Notes under the pieces: generated by a model
The model's database searches: none
What the model saw: the letters and a program-made list of their open reading frames with translations, nothing else
Told to the model about the DNA's origin: nothing
Part shown: piece by piece, positions 46,355 through 55,784 of the stretch
Position numbering within the stretch: position 1 is the first letter of the stretch
How the letters are laid out: each line of letters opens with the position of its first letter
Program-made: the position numbers and the translations under genes
DNA from: Candidatus Binatia bacterium
Lineage (GTDB): Bacteria > Desulfobacterota > Binatia > UBA1149 > CAITLU01
Direction of reading: 5' to 3'
Length of the DNA: 64,000 nt
Assembly: GCA_036493895.1 (NCBI GenBank)
Contig: DASXOZ010000070.1
Location: 288,868 to 352,867, forward strand

Positions 46355-47628
46355 GAATCGTCCCCGAGCCCGAACAGGCGGCGCACGGCCGCCAGCAGCC
46401 TCGATTCCTCGCCGGCGGATCCTTCGCCCTTGAGCACCTGGGTCGGATGGTGCAGCAGCTTGTTGACGATGGCGCGTGTCATGTGGTGGATGCGCTCGCG
46501 GTCCTCCTCGCTGACGCTCATGCGCGAGAGCGCCTTGTCGACTTCGCCGCGGCGGATGCTGTCGGCGTATTCGCGCAGCTCGACGATCGTCGGCACCACG
46601 TCGAGGCGCTCGAACCACTGCCAGAACTGGTCGACTTCGCTCTCGACGATGGCTTCGGCGCGCACCGCTTCGCGGCGCCTCTCGTCGACGTTGTCTTCGA
46701 CCACGGCGGCAAGGTCGTCGATGTCGTAGAGGTAGGCCCCGTCGATGCCGGCGATCGACGATTCGAAGTTGCGCGGCACCGCAAGGTCGATGAAGAACAT
46801 CGGTTTGCCGCGCCGCTCGCGCAGCGCCGCGCGCACGTCGTCGCCGCCGACGAGAACGCCTCCTCCCGAAGCACCGACGACGAGATCGGACAGCGGAAGA
46901 TAACTGCGGAAGCGATCGAGCGGCACCGGCGTGGCCGAAAGCTCGCGCGCCAGGTCGACCGCCGATTCGAAGGTGCGGTTGACGACGATCACCTGGCCCA
47001 CTCCTGCAGAGAGAAAGTGCCGTGCCGCGATCTCGCCGGTCTCGCCGGCACCGAGCAGCATCACCGTGCGCCCCGCCAGCGTCTCGAAAATGCCCGTCGC
47101 AAGATCGACCGCCGTCGAAGCGACCGATACCGACCTGGATGCGACGCCCGTCTCGGTGCGAACCCGCTTGGCCACCGAAAAACTCTTGTGGAAGACGCGA
47201 AACAGCACGGGGCCGGCTGCGTCGCAGGCCACCGACGAGTCGAACTGCTGTTTCATCTGGCCGAGGATCTGCGGCTCGCCCACGACCATCGAATCCAGGC
47301 TGGAGGCGACACGGAACACGTGGCGCACGGCATCGCGGCCCCTCAGCGTGAAGACGAGGTCCGAATCGTCGCGCCCAAGGCCGCCGGCCTTCTCCAGCAC
47401 GCCGGCCAGGGCTCCCGCCCCGGCGCCTTCGGGATTGCAGCACGCGACCAGCTCGACACGGTTGCAGGTGCTGACGAGCACCGCCTCCTGCACGCCCTGC
47501 ATCGTCGTGACGTCGCGCAGGAACGTCGCAGCGTCCGCGCCCGCCGCCGCCAGGCGTTCGCGCACCTCGACCGGCGCCGAATGATGGCTGACGCCGACGA
47601 CGACCAGCTCGCGTCCGCTCGCGCTCAC
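46351..47628 (-). CDS. hemA: Glutamyl-tRNA reductase
   Basis: HemA reduces glutamyl-tRNA to glutamate 1-semialdehyde, the committed step of C5-pathway tetrapyrrole synthesis. The 425-residue protein has catalytic cysteine in STCNRVE, GEPQILGQMK, the Rossmann loop LLGAGETGEIAA and a C-terminal dimerisation helix region with LLHHPTQVLK. GTG start overlaps the stop of the ccsA-like gene (GTGA). Confidence 0.97.
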   Translation of the reverse strand: MSASGRELVVVGVSHHSAPVEVRERLAAAGADAATFLRDVTTMQGVQEAVLVSTCNRVELVACCNPEGAGAGALAGVLEKAGGLGRDDSDLVFTLRGRDAVRHVFRVASSLDSMVVGEPQILGQMKQQFDSSVACDAAGPVLFRVFHKSFSVAKRVRTETGVASRSVSVASTAVDLATGIFETLAGRTVMLLGAGETGEIAARHFLSAGVGQVIVVNRTFESAVDLARELSATPVPLDRFRSYLPLSDLVVGASGGGVLVGGDDVRAALRERRGKPMFFIDLAVPRNFESSIAGIDGAYLYDIDDLAAVVEDNVDERRREAVRAEAIVESEVDQFWQWFERLDVVPTIVELREYADSIRRGEVDKALSRMSVSEEDRERIHHMTRAIVNKLLHHPTQVLKGEGSAGEESRLLAAVRRLFGLGDDS

Positions 47629-48455
47629 CCGGTCAGTCCCTGGTGATGTCCGCCGCCGATCTGCAGCAGGTTCACGAGCACGTACGAGGCGAGAAGAAAC
47701 GTGAAGGCGGCAATCGTCCAGCCTGCCGCCTTGCGGCCGTGCAGCCCGCCGAGCAGCCGAAGTTGCAGCAGGCCGAGGTAGAGGAACCACGTCAGCACGA
47801 CGAGAACTTCGCGCGGCTCCCACGACCAGAAGTGGCCGTTGGTCGACATCGAAAGGAAACCGCCGCTGACGATGCCGAGCGTGAGCAGCGGGAATCCCCA
47901 CAGCAGGAACGCGAGGCTCAGGCGGTCCAGCGTCTGCACCGACGGCAGTCGGTGCACGATCGAGACGCCTCGTTTGGTGCGAAGAAGATGCTGCTGCAGC
48001 AGGAACGCCGCGCTCACCGCGAATGCCATCGCGAACACGGCATTGCCGAGAAGCGCGAGCGTGACGTGCACGGTCAGCCACGGCGTGCGAAGCGACGCGG
48101 GGACCGCGACGTCGTTGCCGCGCACGAGCACGTCGGCGATGGCTGCAAGAAACGCCAGCGGGCTGACGAAGACGCCGACGACGAGAAGGCTCGTGCGCGC
48201 CTGCACGCCGAGGTAGACGGCGGCGACCAGCCACGCGAAGAGCGAGAATCCGCCCGCGAACGTCGCCACCGGCAGCACGCCGGCGCGAGCGATCTCCATC
48301 CCGAGGTCGACCGTGTGCAGCGCGAACGCGGAGAACAGGATCAGAGTCGGCGTGCGGCTGCCGCCCGGTCCGCTGGCGCGCGAGAAGCTGCGCGCAAAAG
48401 CGATCGATGCTGCGAAGTAGCCGAGCGCGGCGCCGAGCAGCATCAACGTATGCAT
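47625..48455 (-). CDS. CcsA/HemX-like cytochrome c assembly-type membrane protein
   Basis: A 276-residue protein with eight hydrophobic helices and the tryptophan motif FWSWEPREVLVVLTWFLY, a variant of the WGxxWxWDxxE haem-handling stretch of CcsA/CcmC. This HemX-like gene often precedes hemA; its products influence HemA level or cytochrome c maturation. It overlaps sirC by 13 nt and hemA by 4 nt. Confidence 0.88.
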   Translation of the reverse strand: MHTLMLLGAALGYFAASIAFARSFSRASGPGGSRTPTLILFSAFALHTVDLGMEIARAGVLPVATFAGGFSLFAWLVAAVYLGVQARTSLLVVGVFVSPLAFLAAIADVLVRGNDVAVPASLRTPWLTVHVTLALLGNAVFAMAFAVSAAFLLQQHLLRTKRGVSIVHRLPSVQTLDRLSLAFLLWGFPLLTLGIVSGGFLSMSTNGHFWSWEPREVLVVLTWFLYLGLLQLRLLGGLHGRKAAGWTIAAFTFLLASYVLVNLLQIGGGHHQGLTG

Positions 48456-49156
48456 CGGCCCTCCGGATCGGCAGCGTCCGTGCGAGCGAGCACGGCGTCC
48501 AGAAGACTTCGCGCTTCGTCCTCGCGTCCCTCGCGAAGCAGCTCGAGCAGACCGCCACCGAGCGCGTCGTGCACCGCGGTGCGGCGCTGCACGCCGCCGC
48601 TCCCGTCCGGTGCCTGCTCGTCACGAAAGGCCGAAGCGAGCAGCTCGGCCGCGCGAGCGTACTCCTGGCCGATCACGCCCGCGGCCGCGTCACGGGCAGC
48701 AGCGGCAAGGGCCGGGCTCGACCCGCCGCTGGAGACCGCCAGGCAAAGGTCTCCGCGGCGAAGGATGGCTCCCACCTGGAAATCGGCGGGGCCGGGGAAA
48801 GGCGAATCCGTGACGGCTCCGGCATTCGGGCGACCTCCCGCACCGGCCACGCAGGCGAGCGCTCCAAAGCGCCGGGCCTCGGCAACGATCGCCAGGTTCG
48901 TCGGTGCGTCGGCGGTGCAGGCAAACACGAGGGTGCAACCTTGGCAGTCTTCGGGAACGAACGCGCGGACCGCTGTGCGGGCGCGGGCAGTGCCGGCCAG
49001 GCCGGCATGCGCCGCTGCGGCGGGATCGGGATCGACGACCAGCAGCTCGGCGCCGGCGTCGACGACGGCAACCGCGCGGGCGAGGCCTATCCTGCCGCCT
49101 CCGGCGACGAGCACGCGGCGTCCCCGCAGGTCGAGAAAGACGGGAAAGAACTGCAC
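48443..49156 (-). CDS. Precorrin-2 dehydrogenase / sirohydrochlorin ferrochelatase-like
   Basis: A 237-residue protein related to the N-terminal half of CysG (Met8p/SirC): MQFFPVFLDLRGRRVLVAGG, then GGGRIGLARA (NAD loop), VFACTADAPTNLAI and LCLAVSSGGSSPALA. It oxidises precorrin-2 towards siroheme. It is the first gene of the tetrapyrrole operon and supplies the step after the CobA half of the fusion gene downstream. Confidence 0.92.
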   Translation of the reverse strand: MQFFPVFLDLRGRRVLVAGGGRIGLARAVAVVDAGAELLVVDPDPAAAAHAGLAGTARARTAVRAFVPEDCQGCTLVFACTADAPTNLAIVAEARRFGALACVAGAGGRPNAGAVTDSPFPGPADFQVGAILRRGDLCLAVSSGGSSPALAAAARDAAAGVIGQEYARAAELLASAFRDEQAPDGSGGVQRRTAVHDALGGGLLELLREGREDEARSLLDAVLARTDAADPEGRCIR

Positions 49157-49210
49157 GGCGGCCCTGCCTCTATCATGCGGGGCTCCCGAAACCGAAGGGG
49201 GTTCGGCGGC

Positions 49211-51547
49211 TTAGAGCGGAACCTTCAGGGTCTTCCCGACCGGAACGTTGCTCGCGTTGTGCAGGTTGTTGATGCGCTTCAGCGTCTCGACCGAAGTGTT
49301 GTACTTCTGCGCAATCGACGACAGCGTCTGGCCCTTTTGCACACGGTGATTGCGGTAGGAGTTCTTCGGCGGCGCCTTGGCGATCACCTTGCGGCCGGAA
49401 GCCGAGGCCTTCGATGTGTCGTCCCTGGCAGGCCTGGACGCGACCGCGACAGCGCCGGCGGCCGGCACCTTGATCGTCTGGCCCGAACGCAGGCCGTCGC
49501 TGGCCATCTTCGGGTTGAGCCTCTTCAGCGTTTCCACCGACGTGTCGTTGGCGCGGGCCACCGACCACAGCGTCTCGCCCGGATGCACCTTGTAGGTGCG
49601 GCCGACCGTGGCCTGCGAGACGATGTCGCTGCCGCTGGCGCGCACCTTGATCGTCTGCCCGGCCTGCACCGAGGCGGCCTCGCTGATCCCGTTCATCTTT
49701 TTCAGCTCGTCGACGCTCGTGTGGTACATCGACGCGATCTGCGTCAGCGTCTGGCCGTGGCCGACCTTGTGCTCGGTCGTCAGCACGGGATTGTTGTCGT
49801 CTGCGGATCCCTGCTGCGACTGCTTCGCGACCACTGCCGGAGCTGCGGGATGCGAGGCGGCCGGCGCAGAAGAGTGCCGCGACGCTGCGGGAGCCGCAGT
49901 GTCCGGCGGGGGCGGCGCCTGGTTCGAGGCAACCTGCTCGTCCGCGTCCTGCTTCTGGTCCTGCTTCTGGATGACCGCGGCCGGCGCCGCGATGGCGGCC
50001 GTCCGCGCCGCGATGGTCGCGGCGGCGGCGGCCTTGCCCGCTTCCTGCGCGGCAATCAGCCCTGCCGTCGTCGTCATCGTCTTCGAGAACGGCGGATGCG
50101 CGATGTTCGCATCCGCGACGGCCTGCGTGACGCGGTCGGCGGGAACCCTGAGTGTCATGCCGACCTTGACGGTCTTCGCGTTGCGCAGGTTGTTCAAGTA
50201 CAGCAGCGTCGTCTCGGTGGTGCCGTAGCGGCGCGCGATCATGCCGAGGCTCTCTCCCTTGACGACGTGGTGGGTGCGCTGGACCGGCGCGATATCGCGC
50301 TCGCCGTTTCCGCTACCGACGCGGGCAAGAAGTGCCGGGCCGCTGCGGTCGCTGTGGTCGATGTGCCCGAAGGCGACCTCGAACTCGTTCCTGCCCCCGG
50401 CAGGCAGGTTCAGGCGGTAGCCGCGCGGCACCTTGCTGCTGCCACGGACGCAGCCGTCCGACAGCGCCGGGTTGAGATCGGCCAGGCGGTCCACGTTGGT
50501 GCCGGCCGCGCGGGCCAGGTCGCGGATCGACGCGCTGGCGCCGAGGGCGGTGGAGTCGGGATTATAGGCCTGGGCAGTGATCGGACCGCACAGCTCCTCG
50601 GTGTGATGCAGTGCATCCACTGCAGCCAGGAACTCCGCGTAATAATTACGGGAAGCGAATCCGAAGGCCTTGCCCTTGTACTGCCGCGAGATGATCCCGA
50701 AGTGGGTAGTCCCCATGTCCTTGACGGCGCGTGCGACGCCGCCGGGACCGTGGTTGTACGACGTGATCGCCAGCGGCCAGGAGCCCAGCTCGTCGTACGT
50801 CTTGCGCAGCATCCGGGCGGCGGCTTCGGTCGAGCGCTCGGGGTCGCGCCGGTCGTCGTAGCTCGAGTTGATGTCGAGGAAGAGGCGCCCGGTGGACGGC
50901 ATGAACTGCCAGATTCCGGACGCACCGGCCGAGCTGCGGGCCCCGATCTTGTAGCCGGATTCGACGAGCGGCAGGGCCAGCAGCTCCTCGGGGATGTCGT
51001 AGCTGGCCAGGATGCGCGCCATCATCGGGCGGTAGGCTTCGGCGCGGGTGGCCGCGTCGCAGAATTTGTCGGCAAGGCCGCGCTGGGAACGCACCTGCTC
51101 GGCCAGCGTCGTCGCGTAAGAGGGCTCCTGCCCGATCTTCGCGATGGTCTTCAGGATGCGGCGCTCTTCCTCGGTGCGTGCGTTGCCGCCGGCGATCTCC
51201 TGCAGCATCGCCGAGATTCGTTCGCCCTCGGCCTTGCGGCGCGCTGCAATCGCATCATCCTGCTGGCTTTCCGGCAGGCGCGCGACGATGTCGTCGATCG
51301 AGAGGACCGAATATACCAGTTCCAGGTGATCGACGTCGTGGAAGGCGATCTGCTTGCTGGTCCACTTGGTGAAGACGTCGCTCCAGAATGCGACGTTGGG
51401 TTCCAGCTCCTGGTAGCGTGGGAAATGCGTGTTGCCTGGCGCCGGCATCGCCAGCGCGCAGGCCGGGAAAGCCGCGGCCGCAGCTACAGCCATCGACACG
51501 GCGAATCGGGTCGCCCCCACCCCTGCAAATCTCCTCATCTTCCTCAC
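49211..51547 (-). CDS. mltD: LysM-containing membrane-bound lytic murein transglycosylase (MltD-like)
   Basis: A 778-residue exported transglycosylase. After a signal peptide (about 1-33) comes an SLT domain with catalytic glutamate in LPLVESGYKIGARSSAGASG, IWQFMPSTGRLFLD and SYNHGPGGVARAVKD. Four LysM peptidoglycan-binding repeats lie in the C-terminal half (HHVVKGESLGMIARRYG; HKVGHGQTLTQIASMYH; YKVHPGETLWSVAR; HRVQKGQTLSSIAQKY), two and three separated from the first by an Ala/Pro/Gln linker. GTG start chosen for GGAGG 6 nt upstream; ATG nine bases later is the alternative. Confidence 0.93.
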   Translation of the reverse strand: MRKMRRFAGVGATRFAVSMAVAAAAAFPACALAMPAPGNTHFPRYQELEPNVAFWSDVFTKWTSKQIAFHDVDHLELVYSVLSIDDIVARLPESQQDDAIAARRKAEGERISAMLQEIAGGNARTEEERRILKTIAKIGQEPSYATTLAEQVRSQRGLADKFCDAATRAEAYRPMMARILASYDIPEELLALPLVESGYKIGARSSAGASGIWQFMPSTGRLFLDINSSYDDRRDPERSTEAAARMLRKTYDELGSWPLAITSYNHGPGGVARAVKDMGTTHFGIISRQYKGKAFGFASRNYYAEFLAAVDALHHTEELCGPITAQAYNPDSTALGASASIRDLARAAGTNVDRLADLNPALSDGCVRGSSKVPRGYRLNLPAGGRNEFEVAFGHIDHSDRSGPALLARVGSGNGERDIAPVQRTHHVVKGESLGMIARRYGTTETTLLYLNNLRNAKTVKVGMTLRVPADRVTQAVADANIAHPPFSKTMTTTAGLIAAQEAGKAAAAATIAARTAAIAAPAAVIQKQDQKQDADEQVASNQAPPPPDTAAPAASRHSSAPAASHPAAPAVVAKQSQQGSADDNNPVLTTEHKVGHGQTLTQIASMYHTSVDELKKMNGISEAASVQAGQTIKVRASGSDIVSQATVGRTYKVHPGETLWSVARANDTSVETLKRLNPKMASDGLRSGQTIKVPAAGAVAVASRPARDDTSKASASGRKVIAKAPPKNSYRNHRVQKGQTLSSIAQKYNTSVETLKRINNLHNASNVPVGKTLKVPL

Positions 51548-51680
51548 CCTGCACCTCCAGGCCCGCGTGAAACTCAAAGGTAGCAAACAGGGGCCGTCGC
51601 CGCCATCGGCTACCCGCGGTTTTCCTGCCTTTGGCGGTGCGTACAGCGCTGCCGGCAATGCATGCTGCGCTGCTTGCCGC

Positions 51681-53243
51681 GTGCCCGGGACGGCGCGTGC
51701 CGACGCCGGCAGGCCCGGACCCCGCGCGGGAACGCTGGTTTTCGCCCTTTTTGCCCTCGCGGCGTGTGGACGCGGCGCGGCACCGGTGCCCGGGCGGCTG
51801 CGGATCGCGATCGAAGCCGCGCCCAATTCGCTCGATCCTCGCTATGCCTCCGATGCCAACGCGAGCCGCATCGCGTCGCTCGTGCACTGCGCGCTCGTGC
51901 GTACCGACGCACGCGGCGGCTGGGCACCGCAGCTGGCTTCGTCGTGGAGCCGTCCGGACGAGACGACCTGGCTCTTCACGCTGCGCGACGATGCGCGCTT
52001 CCACGATGGTGCACCGGTGACCGCCGATGATGTCGTCGCGACGTACCGCTCGGTGCTCGATCCTTCTTCGCTGTCGCCGAAGCGAGGCGCGCTCGCATCG
52101 CTGGACACGGTCGAGGCCGTCGCGCCGCGCGAAGTTCGCTTTCGCCTGCACGAGGCCGACGCCTCGTTTCTCGATGCCGCTGCGATCGGCGTCATCTCCG
52201 CGCAGGCCGCTGCGCGTCACGTCGACGCCGGCGCGGCCGCGCCCGATGGCTGCGGCCCTTACCGCGTCGCGAGCGAGGACGATCATTCGGTGATCCTCGA
52301 AGCGGCGGCGACGTCGCTGCAGCCGCCTGCATCGCTGTCGTCGATCGAGTTTCGCGTCGTGCCCGACACCGTGATGCGTACGCTCGAGCTTGCCGGCGGC
52401 GAGGTCGATTTCAGCGAGAATACGCTCGAGCCCGATGAGGTTCGCCACCTCCAGCGCGATGCAACCACACTTGCCGTTTCGGTCACCGACTACGACGCGT
52501 TCCAGTATCTCGGCATCAACCACCGTCATCCGGCGCTGGCCGACGTGCGCGTGCGCCGCGCGATCGCGCTGGCGATCGACCGCGACTCGATCGTCGCGAA
52601 CCTTCTCGACGGCCAGGCCGCCCCGGCCACGGGAATGATTCCGCCGCATCGCGAAGATTACGAAGGCCGTGTCCGCCACTACCGCTACGACCCTGCACGG
52701 GCGCGGCGCCTTCTCGATCGCGCCGGTTTGGTCGATCCCGACGGAGACGGGCCGCTGCCTCGCCTTCGCCTGCGCTATGCGACCAGCACCGTCGAGCTGA
52801 GGCGACGCATCGCCGAGGTCATCGCCGCCGAGCTTGGCGACGTCGGCATCGAAGTCACGATCGAAAGCCACGAGTGGGGCACGTTTTTCGACGACATCTC
52901 CCGCGGAAATTTCGACCTCTACTCGCTGGCATGGGTCGGGATCCGCGATCCGGACCTCTACCGCCTCGCGCTCCATTCGGCGATGCTGCCGCCGGCCGGC
53001 AGCAACCGGGGGTTTTTCCGCAACGCGCGCATCGACGCGCTGACGGAGCGGGGGCGCAGCGAGAACGACCCGGCAACGCGGCGGCGCATCTACGCGCGCG
53101 TGCAGCGCACGGCCGCGCGCACCCTGCCGGTCATCCCGCTGTGGTGGCCGAAGAACGTCGTCGTGATGACGACGAGGCTGCACGGGTTCGTGCCCGACCC
53201 GACCGGAGAGCTCATCGGGCTGGCGCGTGCGCGGCTGGACTGA
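51681..53243 (+). CDS. Peptide/nickel-type ABC substrate-binding lipoprotein (family 5)
   Basis: A 520-residue SBP_bac_5 protein. Lipoprotein signal (FALAAC, lipidated C29 if GTG is used), then LRIAIEAAPNSLDPRYASD, LRDDARFHDGAPVTADDVV, FQYLGINHRHPALADVRVRR and the closing RTLPVIPLWW stretch, as in DppA/OppA. It should capture oligopeptides or related compounds in the periplasm for the dppB/dppC-like permeases 2.5 kb downstream. Start uncertain: GTG at 51681 is the best fit; no clear Shine-Dalgarno sequence. Confidence 0.9.
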   Translation: MPGTARADAGRPGPRAGTLVFALFALAACGRGAAPVPGRLRIAIEAAPNSLDPRYASDANASRIASLVHCALVRTDARGGWAPQLASSWSRPDETTWLFTLRDDARFHDGAPVTADDVVATYRSVLDPSSLSPKRGALASLDTVEAVAPREVRFRLHEADASFLDAAAIGVISAQAAARHVDAGAAAPDGCGPYRVASEDDHSVILEAAATSLQPPASLSSIEFRVVPDTVMRTLELAGGEVDFSENTLEPDEVRHLQRDATTLAVSVTDYDAFQYLGINHRHPALADVRVRRAIALAIDRDSIVANLLDGQAAPATGMIPPHREDYEGRVRHYRYDPARARRLLDRAGLVDPDGDGPLPRLRLRYATSTVELRRRIAEVIAAELGDVGIEVTIESHEWGTFFDDISRGNFDLYSLAWVGIRDPDLYRLALHSAMLPPAGSNRGFFRNARIDALTERGRSENDPATRRRIYARVQRTAARTLPVIPLWWPKNVVVMTTRLHGFVPDPTGELIGLARARLD

Positions 53244-53468
53244 GCACGTCGTGCCCCGGCCGGCTGCCGCGTTGCGTCGGAGGGGAACGGGAAGTGCCGG
53301 GATCCGGCCGGGCACCCGGTAGAGGTCGCGTCAGGTAGCGCTGCTCGAGCTTGCCGCAACGACAGGTTGGCGCCGATCGGCGACGTTTGAAGTGCACGTG
53401 CATTCGGGCGTCTGATCTTCCTGTCTCCGCGCGGCTGGTTGCCTCCGGCGACCCCCCAGCGCCGGCCA

Positions 53469-53521
53469 GAAGAGATGCAGCAAGAGAGATGCACTAAGAG
53501 AGATGCACTAAGGAAAGATGC
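53469..53521. repeat. 14-bp tandem repeat upstream of lipoprotein gene
   Basis: Four head-to-tail units; two are identical (AGAGAGATGCACTA), the first differs at four positions and the fourth is truncated and reads AGGAAAGATGC. The fourth unit supplies the AAGGAAAG ribosome-binding site of the following gene. The rest of the 281-bp gap (53244-53468) shows no gene. Confidence 0.9.
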
Positions 53522-53524
53522 GGT

Positions 53525-54337
53525 ATGATGCACCCCATGCGCGGTCCGAACGCAGTCGTCCTTGCGGCAATCCTCGCGGTCGCCGCGCTCGCCGGTTGCG
53601 GGGTCGCTGCTCCCGTTTCGTTCGAGCAGCCGATCGCAGCGCCGTTCATGACGTACCGGATCGGCGACGTGATGACAGCCGCCACGGGCTCACCGATGGT
53701 GCGCTGGACCGGCAACGTCGCATCGCTGCCGGCCTTCCAGATGATCCACCCCGTCCATGTGCAGGGCACGGACCGGCAGCCGCCGGGCGAAGGAAGCTAC
53801 TGGCTCGCCCTCTACGGCTATCACGGGGACTGCGCAGGCGGCCGCTACGTCCTCGTCAACCCCGTGTTCTATGAGCAGCAGATCGGCATCGTCATTGACG
53901 AGCAGGGCAGCATCCCGTGCGCGGGCGCAGTACTGCAGGTATCCGGCGCCTACACCGGTCGGGTTTTCCAGGTACCGGATGCAGCAGGACAGCAGGTGTT
54001 CCGGCCTTCCGAGCCGGTGGTCATCGGGGGCGGCTACGGCGCGCGTCCGACGACGTGGGAGCTCGTCTACGGCGGGCGCTCGGGCGACACGATCAACGTC
54101 CAGTATCTCGAGTACGTGCCCGCTCCGTTCGGCGCTCCTCCGAGCCTGGTCCAGTCGCAGCCGCTGGTCTACGACATCAAGCAGAGCCGACACTTGGTGC
54201 ATGGTGGCGTCGAGATCGAGATCCTCGATGCGAGCAATGCAAAGGTCACGTTCCGCGTGCTGCGCGACGAAGCATCGGGCGCCGCTTCCATGGAGCACGG
54301 AGCGCCACCGGCGCACGGATCCATGTCTGCACGGTAG
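53525..54337 (+). CDS. Lipoprotein of unknown function
   Basis: A 270-residue exported lipoprotein (ALAGC, lipidated C25 from the first ATG). The mature part is beta-rich, with PFMTYRIGDVMTAATGSP, SYWLALYGYHGDCAGGRYVL, FYEQQIGIVIDEQGSIPCAG and a His/Pro/Met-rich C-terminus. ATG is 7 nt after AAGGAAAG. It lies between the binding protein and yihY without obvious functional tie. Family not recognised. Confidence 0.75.
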   Translation: MMHPMRGPNAVVLAAILAVAALAGCGVAAPVSFEQPIAAPFMTYRIGDVMTAATGSPMVRWTGNVASLPAFQMIHPVHVQGTDRQPPGEGSYWLALYGYHGDCAGGRYVLVNPVFYEQQIGIVIDEQGSIPCAGAVLQVSGAYTGRVFQVPDAAGQQVFRPSEPVVIGGGYGARPTTWELVYGGRSGDTINVQYLEYVPAPFGAPPSLVQSQPLVYDIKQSRHLVHGGVEIEILDASNAKVTFRVLRDEASGAASMEHGAPPAHGSMSAR

Positions 54338-54360
54338 TGCGTCGCCCCTTGCTACATTTT

Positions 54361-55755
54361 TTACAGCGCGCGGCCGCCTCGCTCGTGGTGATCGACGAGG
54401 TCGGCCAGGGACGTGGCGCCGAGCGCCTCGTGGCGGGAGTCGGCGACCCTGGCGAGCGCCGACAGTACTTCGGTCTTCAGGTGGGCACCGTTGACGGCAG
54501 TTCCATCGTGCGAATCCTCGCAGCGTGCGGCGGCGATCACGCGGTCGACCGCGATGCTGCCCGGCGACAGCGAAAGAAAGCACTGGCGCTGGTCTTCTCC
54601 TCCGGTGTGCACGAGTCCCGCTTCGTCCAGCATGCCGAACACTTCGGCAACGTTGCGGATCGGCATCGCGACCTGCTCGGCCAGGCCGGCCAGCGTCGGC
54701 GCGACGCGCTTTTCGAACGCGGCACCTGCCAGCTCGACAGCAAGCGCCAGCGCGAGTCCTTCGCGCGGGACACCGCATGCGAGATCGTTGCTGTATCGCC
54801 TTCCGACGACGCGCAGGTTCTGGTCGGCTGCGACGGTCTCTGCGCCCGCTAGAACGAGCACCCAACTCGTCCACATCCAGAAGACGAGGATCGGGATCTG
54901 CGCCAGCGCTCCGTAGATCGCGTTGTAGCCGCCGAGCCCGATCTGGAAATCGACGTAGAAGGTCTGCGCGACCTGCCACGTGAGGCCGGCAAGCACACCT
55001 CCGAGCACCGCCGAGCGCCACCCGACTCTCGAAACCGGAAGCAGAAGATAAAAGCCGATGAACGCGCCGCAGACCAGCACCGACCACGCCAGTGCGAAGG
55101 CGAGGCGGATCGGTGTCTCGAGGTCACCGAAACCGCCGAGCCAGGTAAGGACGGCCGAGCTGCGCACGGCGGCCTCGGAGCTGGCGACGACGGCCACGAG
55201 CACCGGCCCGAGGAACAGCATGATCATCGCATCGGCTGCTTTGCGGATGCCGCTTCGGCCGTGCGTGTTTCCCCACACGGCATCGAAGGCCGACTCGATC
55301 TGCGACAGCAGCGAAATGGCGCTGCCGACCGCGAACAGGGCGCCGACGAGCCCGAGCCCCGCAATGCTGATATTGTCGACGAGGGAGACGATGGTACTCA
55401 CGGCCTCGGGCGAAAGGATGGTCGCGCGCTGCAGCAGCAACCCCTCGAGGCGCTGCCCCGTCCAGCCGAGCCCGCGCACGTACGCGAAGGATGCGGCCAA
55501 GGCCGGCACCAGCGCGAGCATCGTCGCAAGCGTCAGCGCGGAGGCGCGAAGCGAGCAGGAGTCGGAGTGGTAGCCTTCGCCCGCCATCCACAGCACGCGC
55601 AGCAGATGGACGGCGAGGCGGCGCCACGCAGGCGCGTCGGCGGGCAGATCGGTCCAGACCGCCGCAGCAACCGCATCGGCGCGCTTTTGCAGGAACGAGG
55701 GCACCAGAGTTCGTTTAAGCCGTCCGCCGCGCGGATTCGCAACCGCCGAGCGCAC
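54361..55755 (-). CDS. YihY/BrkB-type inner-membrane protein
   Basis: A 464-residue protein of the UPF0761/YihY family (once called ribonuclease BN). The hallmark YHSDSCSLRASALTLATMLA begins a six-helix membrane domain (about 95-330) with FDAVWGNTHGRSGIRKAAD and FQIGLGGYNAIYGALAQIP. A soluble tail (about 350-464) with a winged-helix-like stretch follows. GTG at 55755 is used; GTG at 55704 (17 codons shorter) is equally possible. Divergent from dppB-like gene. Confidence 0.88.
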   Translation of the reverse strand: MRSAVANPRGGRLKRTLVPSFLQKRADAVAAAVWTDLPADAPAWRRLAVHLLRVLWMAGEGYHSDSCSLRASALTLATMLALVPALAASFAYVRGLGWTGQRLEGLLLQRATILSPEAVSTIVSLVDNISIAGLGLVGALFAVGSAISLLSQIESAFDAVWGNTHGRSGIRKAADAMIMLFLGPVLVAVVASSEAAVRSSAVLTWLGGFGDLETPIRLAFALAWSVLVCGAFIGFYLLLPVSRVGWRSAVLGGVLAGLTWQVAQTFYVDFQIGLGGYNAIYGALAQIPILVFWMWTSWVLVLAGAETVAADQNLRVVGRRYSNDLACGVPREGLALALAVELAGAAFEKRVAPTLAGLAEQVAMPIRNVAEVFGMLDEAGLVHTGGEDQRQCFLSLSPGSIAVDRVIAAARCEDSHDGTAVNGAHLKTEVLSALARVADSRHEALGATSLADLVDHHERGGRAL

Positions 55756-55784
55756 GAAACCGGCCCTGCCGGCAGGCCCCGCAG

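Noticed and set aside
44016..46433. Long plus-strand frame opposite cobA-hemD and hemC
   Set aside because: Antisense to two well-conserved enzymes; composition is that of a shadow frame.
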